A stretch of 64,000 nucleotides of DNA, from NCBI GenBank assembly GCA_949128115.1, contig OX421966.1, positions 5,518,001-5,582,000 on the forward strand, given 5' to 3'. The stretch comes from Anaspis maculata (Eukaryota; Arthropoda; Insecta; Coleoptera; Scraptiidae). The notes beneath the pieces are model-generated. The model had not been told where the DNA came from, searched no databases, and saw nothing but the letters and a program-made list of their open reading frames with translations. Shown one piece after another: positions 23,256 through 35,621 of this stretch. The stretch's first letter is position 1; each line of letters starts with the position of its first letter. Made by a program: the position numbers and the translations under genes.

Positions 23256-23351
23256 AAAATGTGTCCCAGTATTCTTGTAAATTGCTGCACCATTCAGAAA
23301 CCTCTTCAGAAAAAAACCCTAAATGGTCACGAGTTAGCACAAGGAATGGTA

Positions 23352-23687
23352 TATTGTTACGAGCGGCGATTCTCGCGTGCATTCTCGAGCACACCCGGTC
23401 TTTCTAGGCTGTTCGCATTAGATCGCAGTGTACAAGTGCCAGGCTCTAGTGCATTCCGGAGCATGCACGAAGCTTTGGACCGTTGAAATTTACGTACAGA
23501 CTTCAACAGGCGAGCAGGACACATCTGTACATTTGGCGGAGGTGTCGCATTCACAGCACGTTGGTAATCAAATCAAACAAATTTATTCGATAAACTCGAC
23601 TATGTATTGTGAATACGACATCAAAACTGTCAGATTTAAACAAATTCGATATTTACAAATTGAAATGTGACTTTGTCTGCCACCTAT
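23352..23687 (+). mobile_element. Possible partial LTR (TGTTACGAG start)
   Basis: TGTTACGAGCGGCGATTCTC starts a non-coding stretch about 100 bp after the gypsy RT fragment; TGTTACGA is a common start of insect gypsy LTRs. The stretch is interrupted by foldback 23688-27604 and may resume at 27605. No matching second LTR was found. Confidence 0.3.
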
Positions 23688-26600
23688 ACAGGGTGAGTCA
23701 TTGATATGGGCGAGCTCAATTACACCTATGCCATTAATGATATCGAAATGAACCAAACGGCACAGCAAACGGGAGGTCAAAGTGCAGTTTGTAAAATTAT
23801 TTTGCTCTATACAGGGTGCCCCATTTTTGCAGAGCAGTTTTTGAACGAGCTTTTCCAAATGCCACTCCCTGTATATTTTTGCATATTTGGATATGCCCTT
23901 TCTCAGGCATTACAAATTCGTTTAGTTTTTGCAATTCGCTTCAACCGTTCCGAAGTTATTAATTTTTTCTAAAAATTAATGCGTCTGTAGGCACTTACTA
24001 AATAAATCGCAAGGCACTTGGCTTTTAGGTTATCAAAATGGGACTTTGCTCATGTTTAAGCAATAGCATAGGATATCTTTTGGCGGTAATATCTCCAATT
24101 TTCGTTTCGGTATCACCTTGCTGTGACACATTGATTTTGGTAAACTTTGAAGGGCCATAACTTGATTTTTTCAAATAGCACCCCCCCTTTTTTATTTTTT
24201 ATTCGTATCAGGCATCTCATTTTACTTCTTTTTTACTTTCTATGTTTTTTCTCAAAAGTTGATAGTTTGGAAAATAATTCGGGTTTTCTAAAAAAATTGA
24301 CACAAATTTCATCGATTAAACTTAGCGTGCAATGAAAATCAACTAATTCTGAAAACCAACATCAAAGTGACTTTTATTGTAGGTCACTTTTAAATTTTGA
24401 CAAGAAATTTTGTCATTTTAAACAGTTTTTACGATTGCAAAAATGGAGTAGTAAATGTTATCCCTATTGATTTGTTGCACTACCTCAATCAATAATATTG
24501 TTTAGTTCCTTGTTCCGACATTTTGAGTTTTTTAATTTTTACATAATTATTTACATATAATTTACATACATAATTTCTTATCAAAATTTGAAAGTGACGT
24601 ACAATATATGTAGTCATATTGACGTTGGTTGTCAGAATTAGTTGATGCAGTTTGGATTTAGAATTAGTTTGATTTTTAAGTTGATTACTTGATCCGGTGC
24701 CATGGCCTGCGAGGTCACCTGACTTGACTAACCCGATTTTTTCTTTAGGGCTTTGTTTGCGATCGGGTGTATGAAGCTCAAGTCAATAACCAGGAAAAAT
24801 ATGCAAGAAATAATTAGAGAGGCATCCGTAGCATTCTTTATTTTCACTTGATAATTTCTTGTCAAAATTTAAAAGTGACGTACAATAGAAGTCACTTTGA
24901 CATTGGTTGTCAGAATTAGATGATTTCCATTGCACGCTAATTTTAATTGATGAAATTTGTGTCCAGTTTTTAGAAAAACCAAATTATTTTCCAAACTATC
25001 AACTTTTGAGAAAAAACATAGGAGGTGAAAAAGATGTGAAATGAGACGCTTGATACGAATAGGAAATAAACAAGTGAGTATGCCTTCACGTGCGTGAGTC
25101 TCAGTAGCGCATTTTCTCAAAGAGGCATATTGTGAACGTTAAGAAATTTGGTTGAAGGAGAAACACCATTCCTTGCCCACTTTCTTCATTCGAAACTCAT
25201 TGTGATATTTTGTTATCAGAATGGGGTACTTGCCAATGAAATAGATTTGAATGAAAATTCTTTCACTCATCAATATTTTTTTGTTTGAGGGCGGGAGCCG
25301 GGAGCGGCGACTAATCAACAGTAGTCTATTCTTTCCCATTTTTAGTCGGCTATCCATATAGCGAAAGAATTAGATCGCTATGTCTTCGGGTTTATGTTTT
25401 CCATTTATCTTTTACTTTGAGGGCAGCGTGTGGGGGTGGCAGCATTCGGCAAAGTAGCTGTTGCACAGTTTGACTTAGGAGTTTCTAAATGTTCAAGGAA
25501 ATATGACAATCAGTGAAAATTGTGAAAGTTGCATTTTTTTGTTTGGGGGCGGGAGCTGGAGGCGGCGACTTATCAAAAGTGGCCTATCTCTTCCAATTTT
25601 TAGTCAGCTATCCATATAGCGGAACAATTAGATCGCTATGTCTTCAGGGTTATGTTTTACATTTATCCCTTACTTTGGGGGCGGCGTGTGGGAGCGGCAG
25701 AGTTTGGCAAAGAAATTCTTCCAAAGTTTGAGTTGGGAGTTTCTGACTGTTTTAGGTAACATTAAAATGTAAATCAGTGGAAATTATTGAAAGTTGCACT
25801 TTTTTTCTTTTGAGGGTGGAAGTTGGAGGCGGCGTCATATCAAAAGTAGCCTATTCTTTCCCATTTTTGGTAAGCTATCGATATAGCGAAAGAATTAGAT
25901 CTTATGTCTTCGGGTTTATGTTTTTCATTCATCTCTCACTTTGATGGCAGCTTATGGGGGCGGCAGCATTCGGCAAAGTAACTGTTGCATAGTTTGACTT
26001 GAAAGTTACTAAATGTAAGGGAAATATGACAATCAGTGAAAATTGTGAAAGTTGCATTTTTTTGTTTGGAGGCGGCAGCTGGAGGCGGCGGCTAATTAAA
26101 AGTGGCCTATCTTTTTCCAATTTCAGTCAGCTATCAATATAGTGAAAGAATTAGATCGCTATGTCTTCAGGTTCATGTTTTACATTTATCTCTCACTTTG
26201 GGGGCGGCGTGTGGGAGCGGCAGAGTTTGGCAAAGAAATTCTTGCACAGTTTGAGTCAAGAGTTTCTAAATGTTCGAGGTAACATTATCAGCTAAATCAG
26301 TGAAAATTGTTGAAAGTTGCACATTTTTTCTTTTGGGGGCGGAAGCTGGAGGCGGCGCCATATCAAAAGTAGCCTATCCTTTTCCATTTTTAGTCAGCTA
26401 TCCATATAGCGAAAAACTTAGATCGCTATGTCTTCGGGTTCATGTTTTTCATTTATCTCTTACTTTGGGGGCGGCGTGTGGGAGCGGCAGCGTTCGGCTG
26501 TGCAAATGTTGCACAATTTGAGTTGGCAGTTCCTAAATGTTAAAATGAACATCTCAATCAGTAACATTTGTGAAAGTTGCACTTTTTATTGTTTGGGGGC

Positions 26601-27604
26601 GGAATCTGGGGGCGGCGACTAACCAAAAGTAGCCTATCCTTTCCCATTTTTAGTCAGCTATTTATATACCAAAAGAATCAGATCGATATGTCTTCGGGTT
26701 TATGTTTTTCATTTTAAAGTGATTGGGGGCGGTTTTTAGCAGTTTTTTCATGTCGGCGGCGCATATTGAAGACGGAATGTTTCTTGGCTTTTGTTTATAA
26801 GTGGCAATTATGTATTATTCAAAAAATGAGAACACTAGAGCATCAGGTCTGGTAGAAAGTGCAATATTATGTTATTTCAAGTTTATCGGGGGCGGTTTTC
26901 TCTATGTTAGCGGCGCAATATGGACATCCAATATAGCCTAGCCCTCCTTTGGGAGTGGCAGCTATGTAACAGCGAAAAAATTAGAAAGCTAGGTCGTCTA
27001 GTTTGGGAGGAGTTCGAGGAACGGACGGACGGACGGACGGACGGACGGACGGACAAAGCGGTTGCAATAGCGATTTTCATCAAGATGGAAAATGCGCTAA
27101 AAACAGGGAATGTTGTTTGAAAAAATGAAGTTATGGCCCTTCAAAGTTTACCAAAATCAATGTGTCACAGCAAGGTGATACCGGAACGGAAATAGGCCAT
27201 ATTACCGCCAAAAGATACCCTATGCTATTGTTTAAACATGAGCAAAGTCCCAACTTGATAACGTAAAAACCAAGTGCCTTGCAATTTATTTAGTAAGTGC
27301 CTGCAGACGCATTAATTTTTAGAAAAAAATTAATAACTTCGGAACGGTTGAAGCAAATTGCAAATACTAAACGAGTTTGTAATGCCTGAGAAAGGGCAAA
27401 TCCAAATATGCAAAAATATACAGGGGGCGCCATTTGAAAAAGCTCGTTCAAAAACTGCTTTGCAAAAATGGGGCACCCTGTATAGAGCAAAATAATTTTA
27501 CAAACTGCACTTTGACCTCCCGTTTGCAGTGCCGTTTGGTTCATTTCGATATCAATAATGGAGTAGGTGTAATTGAGCCCGCCCATATCAATGACTCACC
27601 CTGT
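23688..27604. mobile_element. Foldback element, 3.9 kb, concentric, enclosing tandem array 1
   Basis: The ~490-bp arms 23688-24175 and 27119-27604 are inverted copies. ACAGGGTG at 23688 and 23811 pairs with CACCCTGT at 27597 and 27474, both about centre 25646. An opposed pair lies at about 23863/27420. Inside, a further inverted segment (24140-24420 versus 24845-25065) precedes the 262-bp array. There is no transposase. It lies in Trm1 intron 4. Confidence 0.85.
25069..27118. repeat. Tandem array 1, ~262-bp units
   Basis: About six units, each with 'gttgca(c)tttttt', a 'gggggcgg..gctggaggcggc' block, 'tagtcagctatccatatagcg', 'agatcgctatgtcttcggg' and 'gggggcggcgtgtgggagcggcag'. Unit starts fall near 25270, 25531, 25793, 26051, 26317 and 26575. 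The two G-rich blocks in each unit suggest an older ~131-bp half unit. The array closes with a (GGAC)n run at 27018-27056. A near-identical array lies at 28890-31066. Confidence 0.85.
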
Positions 27605-28252
27605 ATACGGGCTCTGGACCTCAGAAAAGGGAGACTGACGCGAAAATTGCTGGATCATTGAAAATGTCGATTCTTGGCTAGATTTTGATTGACTGAGAAC
27701 TGTGAGGGATTGTCTTTGGGGGGAGTGGGCAAGGGCGAAAACGGAGAATGAAGACGGAGAAAAGAAGGGTTTTAATCGTGATTTTGACGAGCGGAAGACG
27801 TATCTTCCCGATGGTCAATTACACGTATCTAAAAGCTTCTTTTTAAGATTTTACCAAGTTCACAGAGTGGATACGACTCATCGAGTTATTTTATTGCCGG
27901 TGAATTCGATTTAAAATTTGTTTGAAGCTTCGCTTGTAGAGTTCGCAACAGTGATTCCGTCCAGGTGCATTTGCTTATTTGGACGCTATTGTCGTTGTCA
28001 TGTGTGCCAGATTCTTGTTTTCATCACAAAATGCGGTATTGTTCGCGTGCCCCTAGAGTACCAATTTGAATTCGGAAAATTGAATATAGTCGGAAACGAT
28101 GCCAAACTCACTGTTATCGGTCTGAAATATAAAGGAAAAAATACATCTGCTGCTTGAAAAGCCGAGTCCAATGCACGGACACTGATCGATTCGACATTCC
28201 CATGTCTCCTCAGCGCGTGACACCGTAATAACTGGAAATGATGAAAACTTAC
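27605..28252. other. Trm1 intron 4 remainder
   Basis: A 70-codon plus frame (27702-27914) is unrecognised; the stretch may be the other side of the LTR-like DNA split by the foldback. Confidence 0.35.
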
Positions 28253-28409
28253 GTGATAAGGATGGCCGCAATGTTCACAGCTGCTGGGAATTTTATGCGT
28301 CGGAAGTCCGTATTTGGGCTGGTTGTTTTTTTCGTTCACTTTGACGCTTCCCAAAGGCTGCAGCACGAAACTGCCACATCCCGTGCAGTTGTACACCCTC
28401 GAAAGTTTG
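28253..28409 (-). CDS. Trm1: tRNA (guanine26-N2)-dimethyltransferase, exon 4 (zinc-binding module)
   Basis: The 157-nt exon encodes about residues 233-285: KLSRVYNCTGCGSFVLQ, a linker, then SSCEHCGHPYH. The pairs C241/C244 and C277/C280 form the treble C-x2-C zinc site conserved between the methyltransferase core and C-terminal domain of TRMT1. The acceptor tttttgcag supplies the third base of codon 233; the donor tatcac|gtaagt is phase 0 and joins IGGPIW of exon 5, as in human TRMT1 (CGQRHQLGGPMW, from memory). It is isolated by 20.5 kb and 6.0 kb introns. Confidence 0.95.
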
Positions 28410-28767
28410 CTGCAAAAAAAAAAAAGAAAAATCCATTAATCCAGTGATCGCGCAGCTCCCTTCAAAATGTGAGTGAAAACTGACCTCAAAATCGAGCCAG
28501 TGAGGCGCGATTCAGTCGGAAAGGATACCTCACTCTCCACAGCAAGTGATCGCAAAAAGTGGTTCGAAATTTTTGGAGGTTTTGGGATTTTTTGGAAACC
28601 ACTTGATTTGACAATTCGGACTGAATATTAGTGTACTTGAAATAGTAAAAAAATTATCTCTTGCTTGAAGAAAGTAGTTCTTAAACGGTTTTTTGCTATA
28701 TGGCTAGCTCATCCCCACCTGTTCAACATGTTAAAAGCATACATCCCTGTGAAGCGTAATACTTAGT

Positions 28768-31473
28768 ACGAGCCCCGTCCCACATCAGTTGGCCCAGATG
28801 CGAAGACTTCACTTTTCTTATCCAAATAAATACAGGGAGCCCCGGAGTTCAAGTGTGGAAACTTGTCAATCGATGAAGAATGAAAACAAGTGAGTATGCC
28901 TTCACGTGCGTGAGTCTCAGTAGCGCATTTTCTCAAAGAGGCATATTGTGAACGTAAAGAAATTTGGTTGAAGGAGAAACACCATTCCTTGCCAACTTTC
29001 TTCACTCGAAACTCATTGTGATATTGTGTTATCAGAATGGGGTTCTTGCCAATGAAATAGATTTGAATGAAAATTCTTTTACTCATCAATATATTTTTTT
29101 GTTTGAGGGCCGGAGCTGGGAGTGACGACTAATCAGCAGTAGTTTATTCATTCCCATTTTTAGTCGGCTATCCATATAGCGAAAGAATTAGATCGCTATG
29201 TCTTCGGGTTCATGTTTTCCATTTATCTCTTACTTTGAGGGCAGCGTGTGGGGGTGGCAGCATTCTACAGAGTAACTGTTGCACAGTTTGAGTTGAGAGT
29301 TTCTAAATGTTCAAGGAAATATGACAATCAATGAAAATTGTAAAAGTTGCATTTTTTGTTTAGGGGCGGGAGCTGGAGGCGGCGACTAATCCAAAGTGGC
29401 CTATCTCTTCCCATTTTTAGTCAGCTATCTATATAGCGGAACAATTTAATCGCTATGTCTTCAGGGTTATGTTTTACATTCATCTCTTACTTTGGGGGCG
29501 GCGTGTGGGAGCGGCAGAGTTTGGCAAAGAAATTCTTCCATAGTTTGAGTTGGGAGTTTCTGAATGTTTGGGGTAACATTAAAATGTAATTCAGTGGGAA
29601 TTATTGAAAGTTGCACTTTTTCTCTTTTGGGGGTGGAAGTTGGAGGCGGCGCCATGTCAAAGGTAGCCTATTCTTTCCTATTTTTAGTTAGCTATCCGTA
29701 TAGCGAAATAATTAGATCGTTATGTCTTCGGGTTTATGTTTTTCATTCATCTCTCACTTTGAGGGTAGCGTGTGGGGGCGGCAGCATTCGGCAAAAAAAC
29801 TGTTGCACAGTTTGAGTTGGGAGTTTCTAAATGTGAGGGAAATATGACAATCAGTGAAAATTGTGAAAGTTGCATTTTGGTTTGTTTGGAGGCGGCAGCT
29901 GGAGGCGGCGGCTAATTAAAAGTGGCCTATATTTTTCCAATTTCAGTCAGCTATCAATATAGTGAAAGAATTAGATCGCTATGTCTTCAGGTTCATGTTT
30001 TACATTTATCTCTCACTTTGGGGGCGGCGTGTGGGAGCGGCAGAGTTTGGCAAAGAAATTCTTGCACAATTTTGAGTCCAGAGTTTCTAAATGTTCGAGG
30101 TGACAGTATCAGCTAAATCAGTGAAAATTGTTGAAAGTTGCACTTTTTTTCTTTTGGGGGCGGAAGCTGGAGGCGGCGCCATATCAAAAGTAGCCTATCC
30201 TTTTCCATTTTTAGTCAGCTATCCATATAGCGAAAAACTTGGATCACTTTGTCTTTGGGTTCATGTTTTTCATTTATCTCTTACTTTGGGGGCGGCGTGT
30301 GGGAGCGGCAGCGTTCGGCTGAGCAAATGTTGCACAATTTGAGTTGGCAGTTCCTAAATATTTAAGGGAGCATCTCAATCAGTATTATTTGTGAAAGTTG
30401 CACTTTTTATCGTTTGAGGGCGGAATCTGGGGGCGGCGACTAACCAAAAGTAGCCTATCCTTTCCCATTTTTAGTCAGCTATTTATATACCGAAAGAATC
30501 AGATCGCTATGTCTTCGGGTTTATATTTTTCATTTTATTGCACTTTTTATCGTTTGGGGGCGGAATCTGGGGGCGGCGACTAACCAAAAGTAGTCCATCC
30601 TTTCCCATTTTTAGTCAGCTATTTATATACCGAAAGAATCAGATCGCTATGTCTTCGGGTTTATGTTTCTCATTTTAAAGTGATTGGGGGCGGTTTTTAG
30701 CAGTTTTTTCATGTCGGCGGCGCATAGTGATGACGGAATGTTTCTTGGCTTACGTTTATAAGTGGCAACTATGTATTATTCAAAAAATGAGAACATCAGA
30801 GCATCAGGTCTGGTAGAAAGTGCAATATTATGTTATTTCAAGTTTATCGGGGGCGGTTTACTCTATGTTGGCGGCGCAATATAGACATCCAATATAGCCT
30901 AGCCCTCCTTTGGGAGTGGCAGCTATGTAACAGCGAAAAAATTAGAAAGCTAGGTCGTCTAGTTTGGGAGGAGTTCGAGGAACGGACGGACGGACGGACG
31001 GACGGACGGACGGACGGACAAAGCGGTTGCAATAGCGATTTTCATCAAGATGGAAAATGCGCTAAAAATTAGTGGCCTGATCCAAAAAAAAATATATTTT
31101 GGAGAAGTAAAATATCGGAGATACAGCCCTTCGAATTTCGGTTAGAAAATCGATTTTTTATCATAACTTTAAAAGTTGAAACTGCTCCACCGATTTTGCT
31201 CAACTCAAGAAGAGACATTTCTGACATAACCCACTATGCCTAGCAACCGAGTTAGCTGGAAAAAAACCATTTGGGAAGAGGGTTCCATTCCATCACCAAC
31301 TTCTCCACTGCGCAGGCGCTGGAGAGTCAATCCTAGAATATGTTCAAACGTACTAACCTGTAGTGAACATGAACAAAAAACAATATTTCAAAATATTTCA
31401 ACATTCCCATCATTAATTTTCTAGAAATTGCATTTTTACTGATGGGCCAACTGATGTGGGACGGAGCTCGTAT
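28768..31473. mobile_element. 2.7-kb element with ~30-bp terminal inverted repeats carrying tandem array 2
   Basis: The ends match as inverted repeats over about 30 bp (CGAGCCCCGTCCCACATCAG at left, its complement CTGATGTGGGACGGAGCTCG at 31451-31470), flanked by TA (agTA / TAtacagg). The cargo is array 2 (28890-31066) plus non-coding sequence. No transposase is visible. Confidence 0.65.
28890..31066. repeat. Tandem array 2, ~262-bp units (duplicate of array 1)
   Basis: Same leader ('gagtatgccttcacgtgcgtg'), same unit order and same (GGAC)n terminus (30980-31020) as array 1, in the same orientation and about 3.8 kb away. It contains one additional ~133-bp partial unit near 30540-30672. Unit starts are near 29090, 29350, 29612, 29873, 30137 and 30400. 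Confidence 0.85.
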
Positions 31474-33192
31474 ACAGGGTGACAATTGAAAAATAAATCT
31501 TTGAAAATTTTTATTCCGATGAAACAATCCTCGAGAAAAACAATATCTCATTATTTAGCAACCCTATAGTCTTCTATCGATCATTTGAGAAATGTACCCC
31601 TTCATAGCCGCTGGTATCCTACGTACAGGGTGAAATCAATTTTTTTTCAATGTTTTTTTATTTTCATCGAATCAATCCAGACGAAAGCTGAATCAATCCA
31701 GACGAATAATTCCAGCTCTGTTACAAGCCTGTAATCTCTCATTCAAGATATACAAATGTCACATTCCTCAAACTCCCTAAACACAACCTACAAGGTGAAA
31801 CATACTTTATTTGTTTTTTTTTTCTGGATAAAATTAATTCGGATAATAATCTTACCTGGTTCACTGGAAAGCTCAGAGTTTTCCGCAAGCCATATAAAAA
31901 ATTTGCATTTTTAATATCACTCTGACTTGATATACAGGATGAATTATATGTTGCTTCCACTTTTGTTGTGCGAGGAGTTGCTAAGGAAACTGTCCTTAGC
32001 AACTCCTTGCACAACCAAAATCGCAAAAATGATTGATGCTACAGTAACCAGTAGTTGCAGTGATGGTAGAAATTTGAATTTCTGATATGTTTTGCCAAAT
32101 ACTCTAGGCTTTCCTTTGAAGTGGGTAAGATTATCATCCGAATTAATGTGACCCAGGAAAAAAGAAAAGAAGGGTGTTTCACCCTGTATGCCATGTTTTA
32201 GCAATTTAAGGAATGTGACATTTTTATATTTTGAATAAGAAATTAAAGACTTGTAACAGAGCCGGAAATGGTCTTTGTCCGGATTGATTCGGTCAAGATA
32301 AAATTTATTTAAAAAAAATGGATTGCACCCTGTACGTAGAATGCCATCAGCTATAGAGGGGTGAATTTTTCACACGTTCAGTAGGAGACCATAAGGTTGC
32401 TGAATAATGGAAGGCTGTTTTTTTTTCGAGAATTATTTCACAGGAATGAAAAAGTTAGAAGATTTATTTTTCAATGTTCACCCTGTATACTGAGTATTAC
32501 GCGTCATAGGGATGTATGATTTCAACATGTTGAACAGGTGGGGATGGGCTAACCATATAGCAAAAAACCGTTTGAGAACTACTTTCTTCAAGCAAAAATT
32601 CTAATTCAAATATACTTATGGCAAGTGGTGTACTGAGGTATCGTTTCCGACTAATTCGACGCTTGCCTGAACGATTCGCTACTTTATTTTCATGTAGCGC
32701 GTGATTTGCACACACAGGGATTCGTAATCACTACCTGTACAGGGTGATTCAGCACTTGTGAAGTTCTTATCAAAGAAATATTGATTGTATTAATTATTGC
32801 TAAGAAAAAACATGACCTCAAAGGAATTCTTGATTTTTTTTCATTTTGGTATTAGAATGAGCAAGGATCAGCCCTTGAATTATGTGGCAGTGCTACTAAC
32901 TAGAAATAGAAAAATCGCATTTTCAGAGTTTACTTGAAAAAAAAATCGGTTGTGTCACCCCAAAACTTTCCCCACTAGTATACAGGAACGTTTGGAAATT
33001 TTTGCTCGAAACGTCTCTCCAGGTGGGAAGTTGCAATTAGAAAGGAAGATTGAAAATAATTGGCAGGAAATTGAAAATTTTGTCAGGAAAATTTGAGTTT
33101 TTCGGGATCCAAGTCCGGTCTCGATAGCCCGGCCGGCTTTACATTATTTCCGGGAGATTGGAAAAAAAATTGTTGGAAAATGTTCAAGAACT

Positions 33193-34543
33193 CACCAGAT
33201 CAAAAATTGAAGTGTTCCACCCCTGAAGCTCGCTCAGATTCAAATGAGGATACCGAGACGAAAAATGAACCGATTTGAAAAAAGGATGGTGTTAATGATT
33301 TGGGCGTTCTTCTAACTGCAAGTTTCATATCTGAATATCATGTTTGCTGATACACTGTACGATATACAGGGTGACAAAAGAAAGAGTGCAAAGTGGTTCA
33401 TTTTTAAGCGTATGTAACTTTTTTAAAAAGAGTTGTAGATTTTTACTGATTATTTTTTTGAAAACCTCGTATCAATATCTCGAAACAGTTTTTGACATAT
33501 CACCGCCTTCTGTTTCTTGTACAGGGTGTTCACTTATAATCAATACGCCCTCTGGAGGCTTCTCAATAAACATAATTTCAAAAATGAAAAACCGTTCCGA
33601 ATCTATTCACTAAAATTTTCTGTGACATACATACGTACAGGGTGCAACATTGATTTTTTTTTCAATTGGACACCCTGTATTTTAATATGAGAATTGTCTC
33701 CGTTTTTCATCCTGATTATGAATATATATCACACCTAATAGGTTATTCAAAAAAATACCTGTTGAAAAAAAATGTTGTTTCAAGAAATATGGAAAAACCT
33801 TTTTTTTTCAATAGTTTGTCTGTTGAAGTTGAGTTGGGTAAAAGTTTCAAAATTAATCAAATTGATTTACTGAGAATGATATTCACTGAATTACTTTCGA
33901 AAAAACAATTTTTCGATATTTTTTTTAAATTTCATTATTTTTTCACGTGTGTTTTGTTGACTAACTCATCAAGTGTGATATATATTTATAATTCGAATGA
34001 AAAGTGGAATCGATTCCCATATTAAAATACAGGTGTCCAATTTAAGAAAGTTTTTCGATGTTCCACCCTGTAAGCGATATGCCACGGATGATTTTTGTGC
34101 ACAGATTCGAAACCCACTGAAAAAATCGTACAAGAATGGTTTTCCATTCTTAAAATTATAATTGAGGGAATGTCTCCAGGGGGAGGGGTATAATTTATAC
34201 GTGAACACCCTGTACAAGAAATGGAAGACGGTGAAATGTCAAAAACCGTTTCGAGATATTGATACGAGGTTTCCAAAAATATAATTAAGAAAAATGTACA
34301 ATTGTTTCAAAAAAAGTTACACACGTTTAAAAATTGGCCAGTTTGCACTACTTCTTTTGTCACTCTGTATATCATACAGTATATCAGGAAACACGATATC
34401 CAAATATGAAACTTGCAGTCAGAAGAACGCCCGAATCCTCAACACCTTCATTTTTTCAAATCGGTTCATTTTTCGTCTCGATATCCTCAATTGAACCTAA
34501 GAGAGTTTTTGGGGTGGACCACTTCAATTTTTTACCTCTTGTT
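33193..34543. mobile_element. Concentric foldback, 1.35 kb, four nested box pairs
   Basis: Arms pair about centre 33867. ACAGGGTG at 33366, 33521 and 33637 and an opposed CACCCTGT at 33671 are matched by CACTCTGT 34361, CACCCTGT 34206, CACCCTGT 34064 and ACAGGTGT 34029. Outer arms share 'cgaaaaatgaaccgatttgaaa' and 'gggcgttcttctaactgcaag'-type sequence. It is non-coding and lies in Trm1 intron 3. Confidence 0.85.
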
Positions 34544-35036
34544 TAAAAAAAAATTGTGAAAATCTGTTCACGGGATGAAAAGTTGGAAAATGTGCAGTTT
34601 TTCCAGAGAGGAAAACTCGAGGAAAACTCGGGGTCCGATTTAAAAAAATGTTCCTCCAAAAATTAATTAATTCTTTTCGCCCCAGCTTCCATGCCCAACA
34701 TGTCTGCACCTAAAATGAATATTTCGTGGGGCTCACAGCATGTCGAAGTTTGCACTGCAGTTTTTGAAGTGAAACTTCTATTCTCGCGCCTAGATCACAA
34801 CACACAACTAACGCAGAACCACACATGGGAGTTAATTCGCGGTACATGTAACGAGGGTGTGTAACGCGGAGGTGTAACGTTGTGTCAATTACAACCGAAA
34901 ATGATTAATTTATTTTCGTAATGCGTATCGCCAACCTGTCGCCGACACTGGACTCCTCTACTTGGTGTTGCGCATCAGGGGTGTTGTGCTGGTGACCCGA
35001 CAGGAATGGTTCTCGACTTGGCTAAAAGTTATCAAT

Positions 35037-35225
35037 GCGTGCTTTCCACCTAGCCCCAAGTTCGGTACACCTGCCATTTACGCATGTGCGGGTGCCAAAC
35101 GGTGCTTTCCATCTACGGGTTCCTACTCGGTTCTGCGCCGTTCATTGGTTCACCTAAAATTTTGTGCCACACCATGGAACATGTGCCGTCTGGTGGTATT
35201 TGTACCGTCTAGGTGGAAAGCACCC
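35037..35225. mobile_element. MITE family M1, 189-bp form
   Basis: It runs GCGTGCTTTCCACCTAGCC to GGTGGAAAGCACCC and is flanked by AT on both sides. It is the same length as the copies at 50226, 52938 and 56227. There is no ORF. Confidence 0.85.
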
Positions 35226-35535
35226 ATTGTGACTATTGCGTGGCGCTCTCATTCGCCGTCATTTTTCTTTTCTGTCATTTGTCTGCTTCATGACAATTCA
35301 TGTTCACATATGCAGACGATTACTGTTACATTTTCGAATCGAATCGAAGCAAAGTTCCGAGCTGTTTTCTTAATTTCTTTCCGAAAGTACCTATGACATG
35401 AAATGCTGACTGGAAGGATAATGTAAGATTAAGATTTACTTTGAGTCATCATCACACAAACAAGATAATATGTAGGTACATCTGTGTGGTGATGGTAGGT
35501 ACGATCGCACGCAAAATAAACGGAGACAGTGTTTC

Positions 35536-35621
35536 GCGCGGAGTGTACCGATTTACTGAATTTTGGCTTGATGTCACAGTGACAAGAAGGCTAAAATTCA
35601 TTAAATCAGTACACTCCGCGC
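35536..35621. mobile_element. 86-bp hairpin element
   Basis: Inverted arms of about 31 bp run from GCGCGGAGTGTAC to GTACACTCCGCGC around a gtcacagtgac centre. Confidence 0.6.

Larger units (their letters stand above)
28505..32670. mobile_element. Foldback element, 4.2 kb, with a concentric core and an inserted array
   Basis: Outer arms 28505-28767 and 32487-32670 are inverted ('aacggttttttgctatat', 'catccccacctgttcaacatg'). The core 31474-32486 is a palindrome with ACAGGGTG-like boxes at 31474, 31625 and 31790 matched by CACCCTGT at 32479, 32326 and 32180 (centre about 31980), with a perfect hairpin (gttgctaaggaaa...tccttagcaac) at the middle. A 2.7-kb element (28768-31473) interrupts the left arm. 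Confidence 0.8.

Noticed and set aside
25069..31066. CRISPR-like or snRNA-gene array
   Set aside because: Units are contiguous 262-bp repeats without spacers; no snRNA features were found.
34962..35396. 144-codon plus-strand ORF
   Set aside because: Half of it is the 189-bp MITE; the rest is unrecognised.
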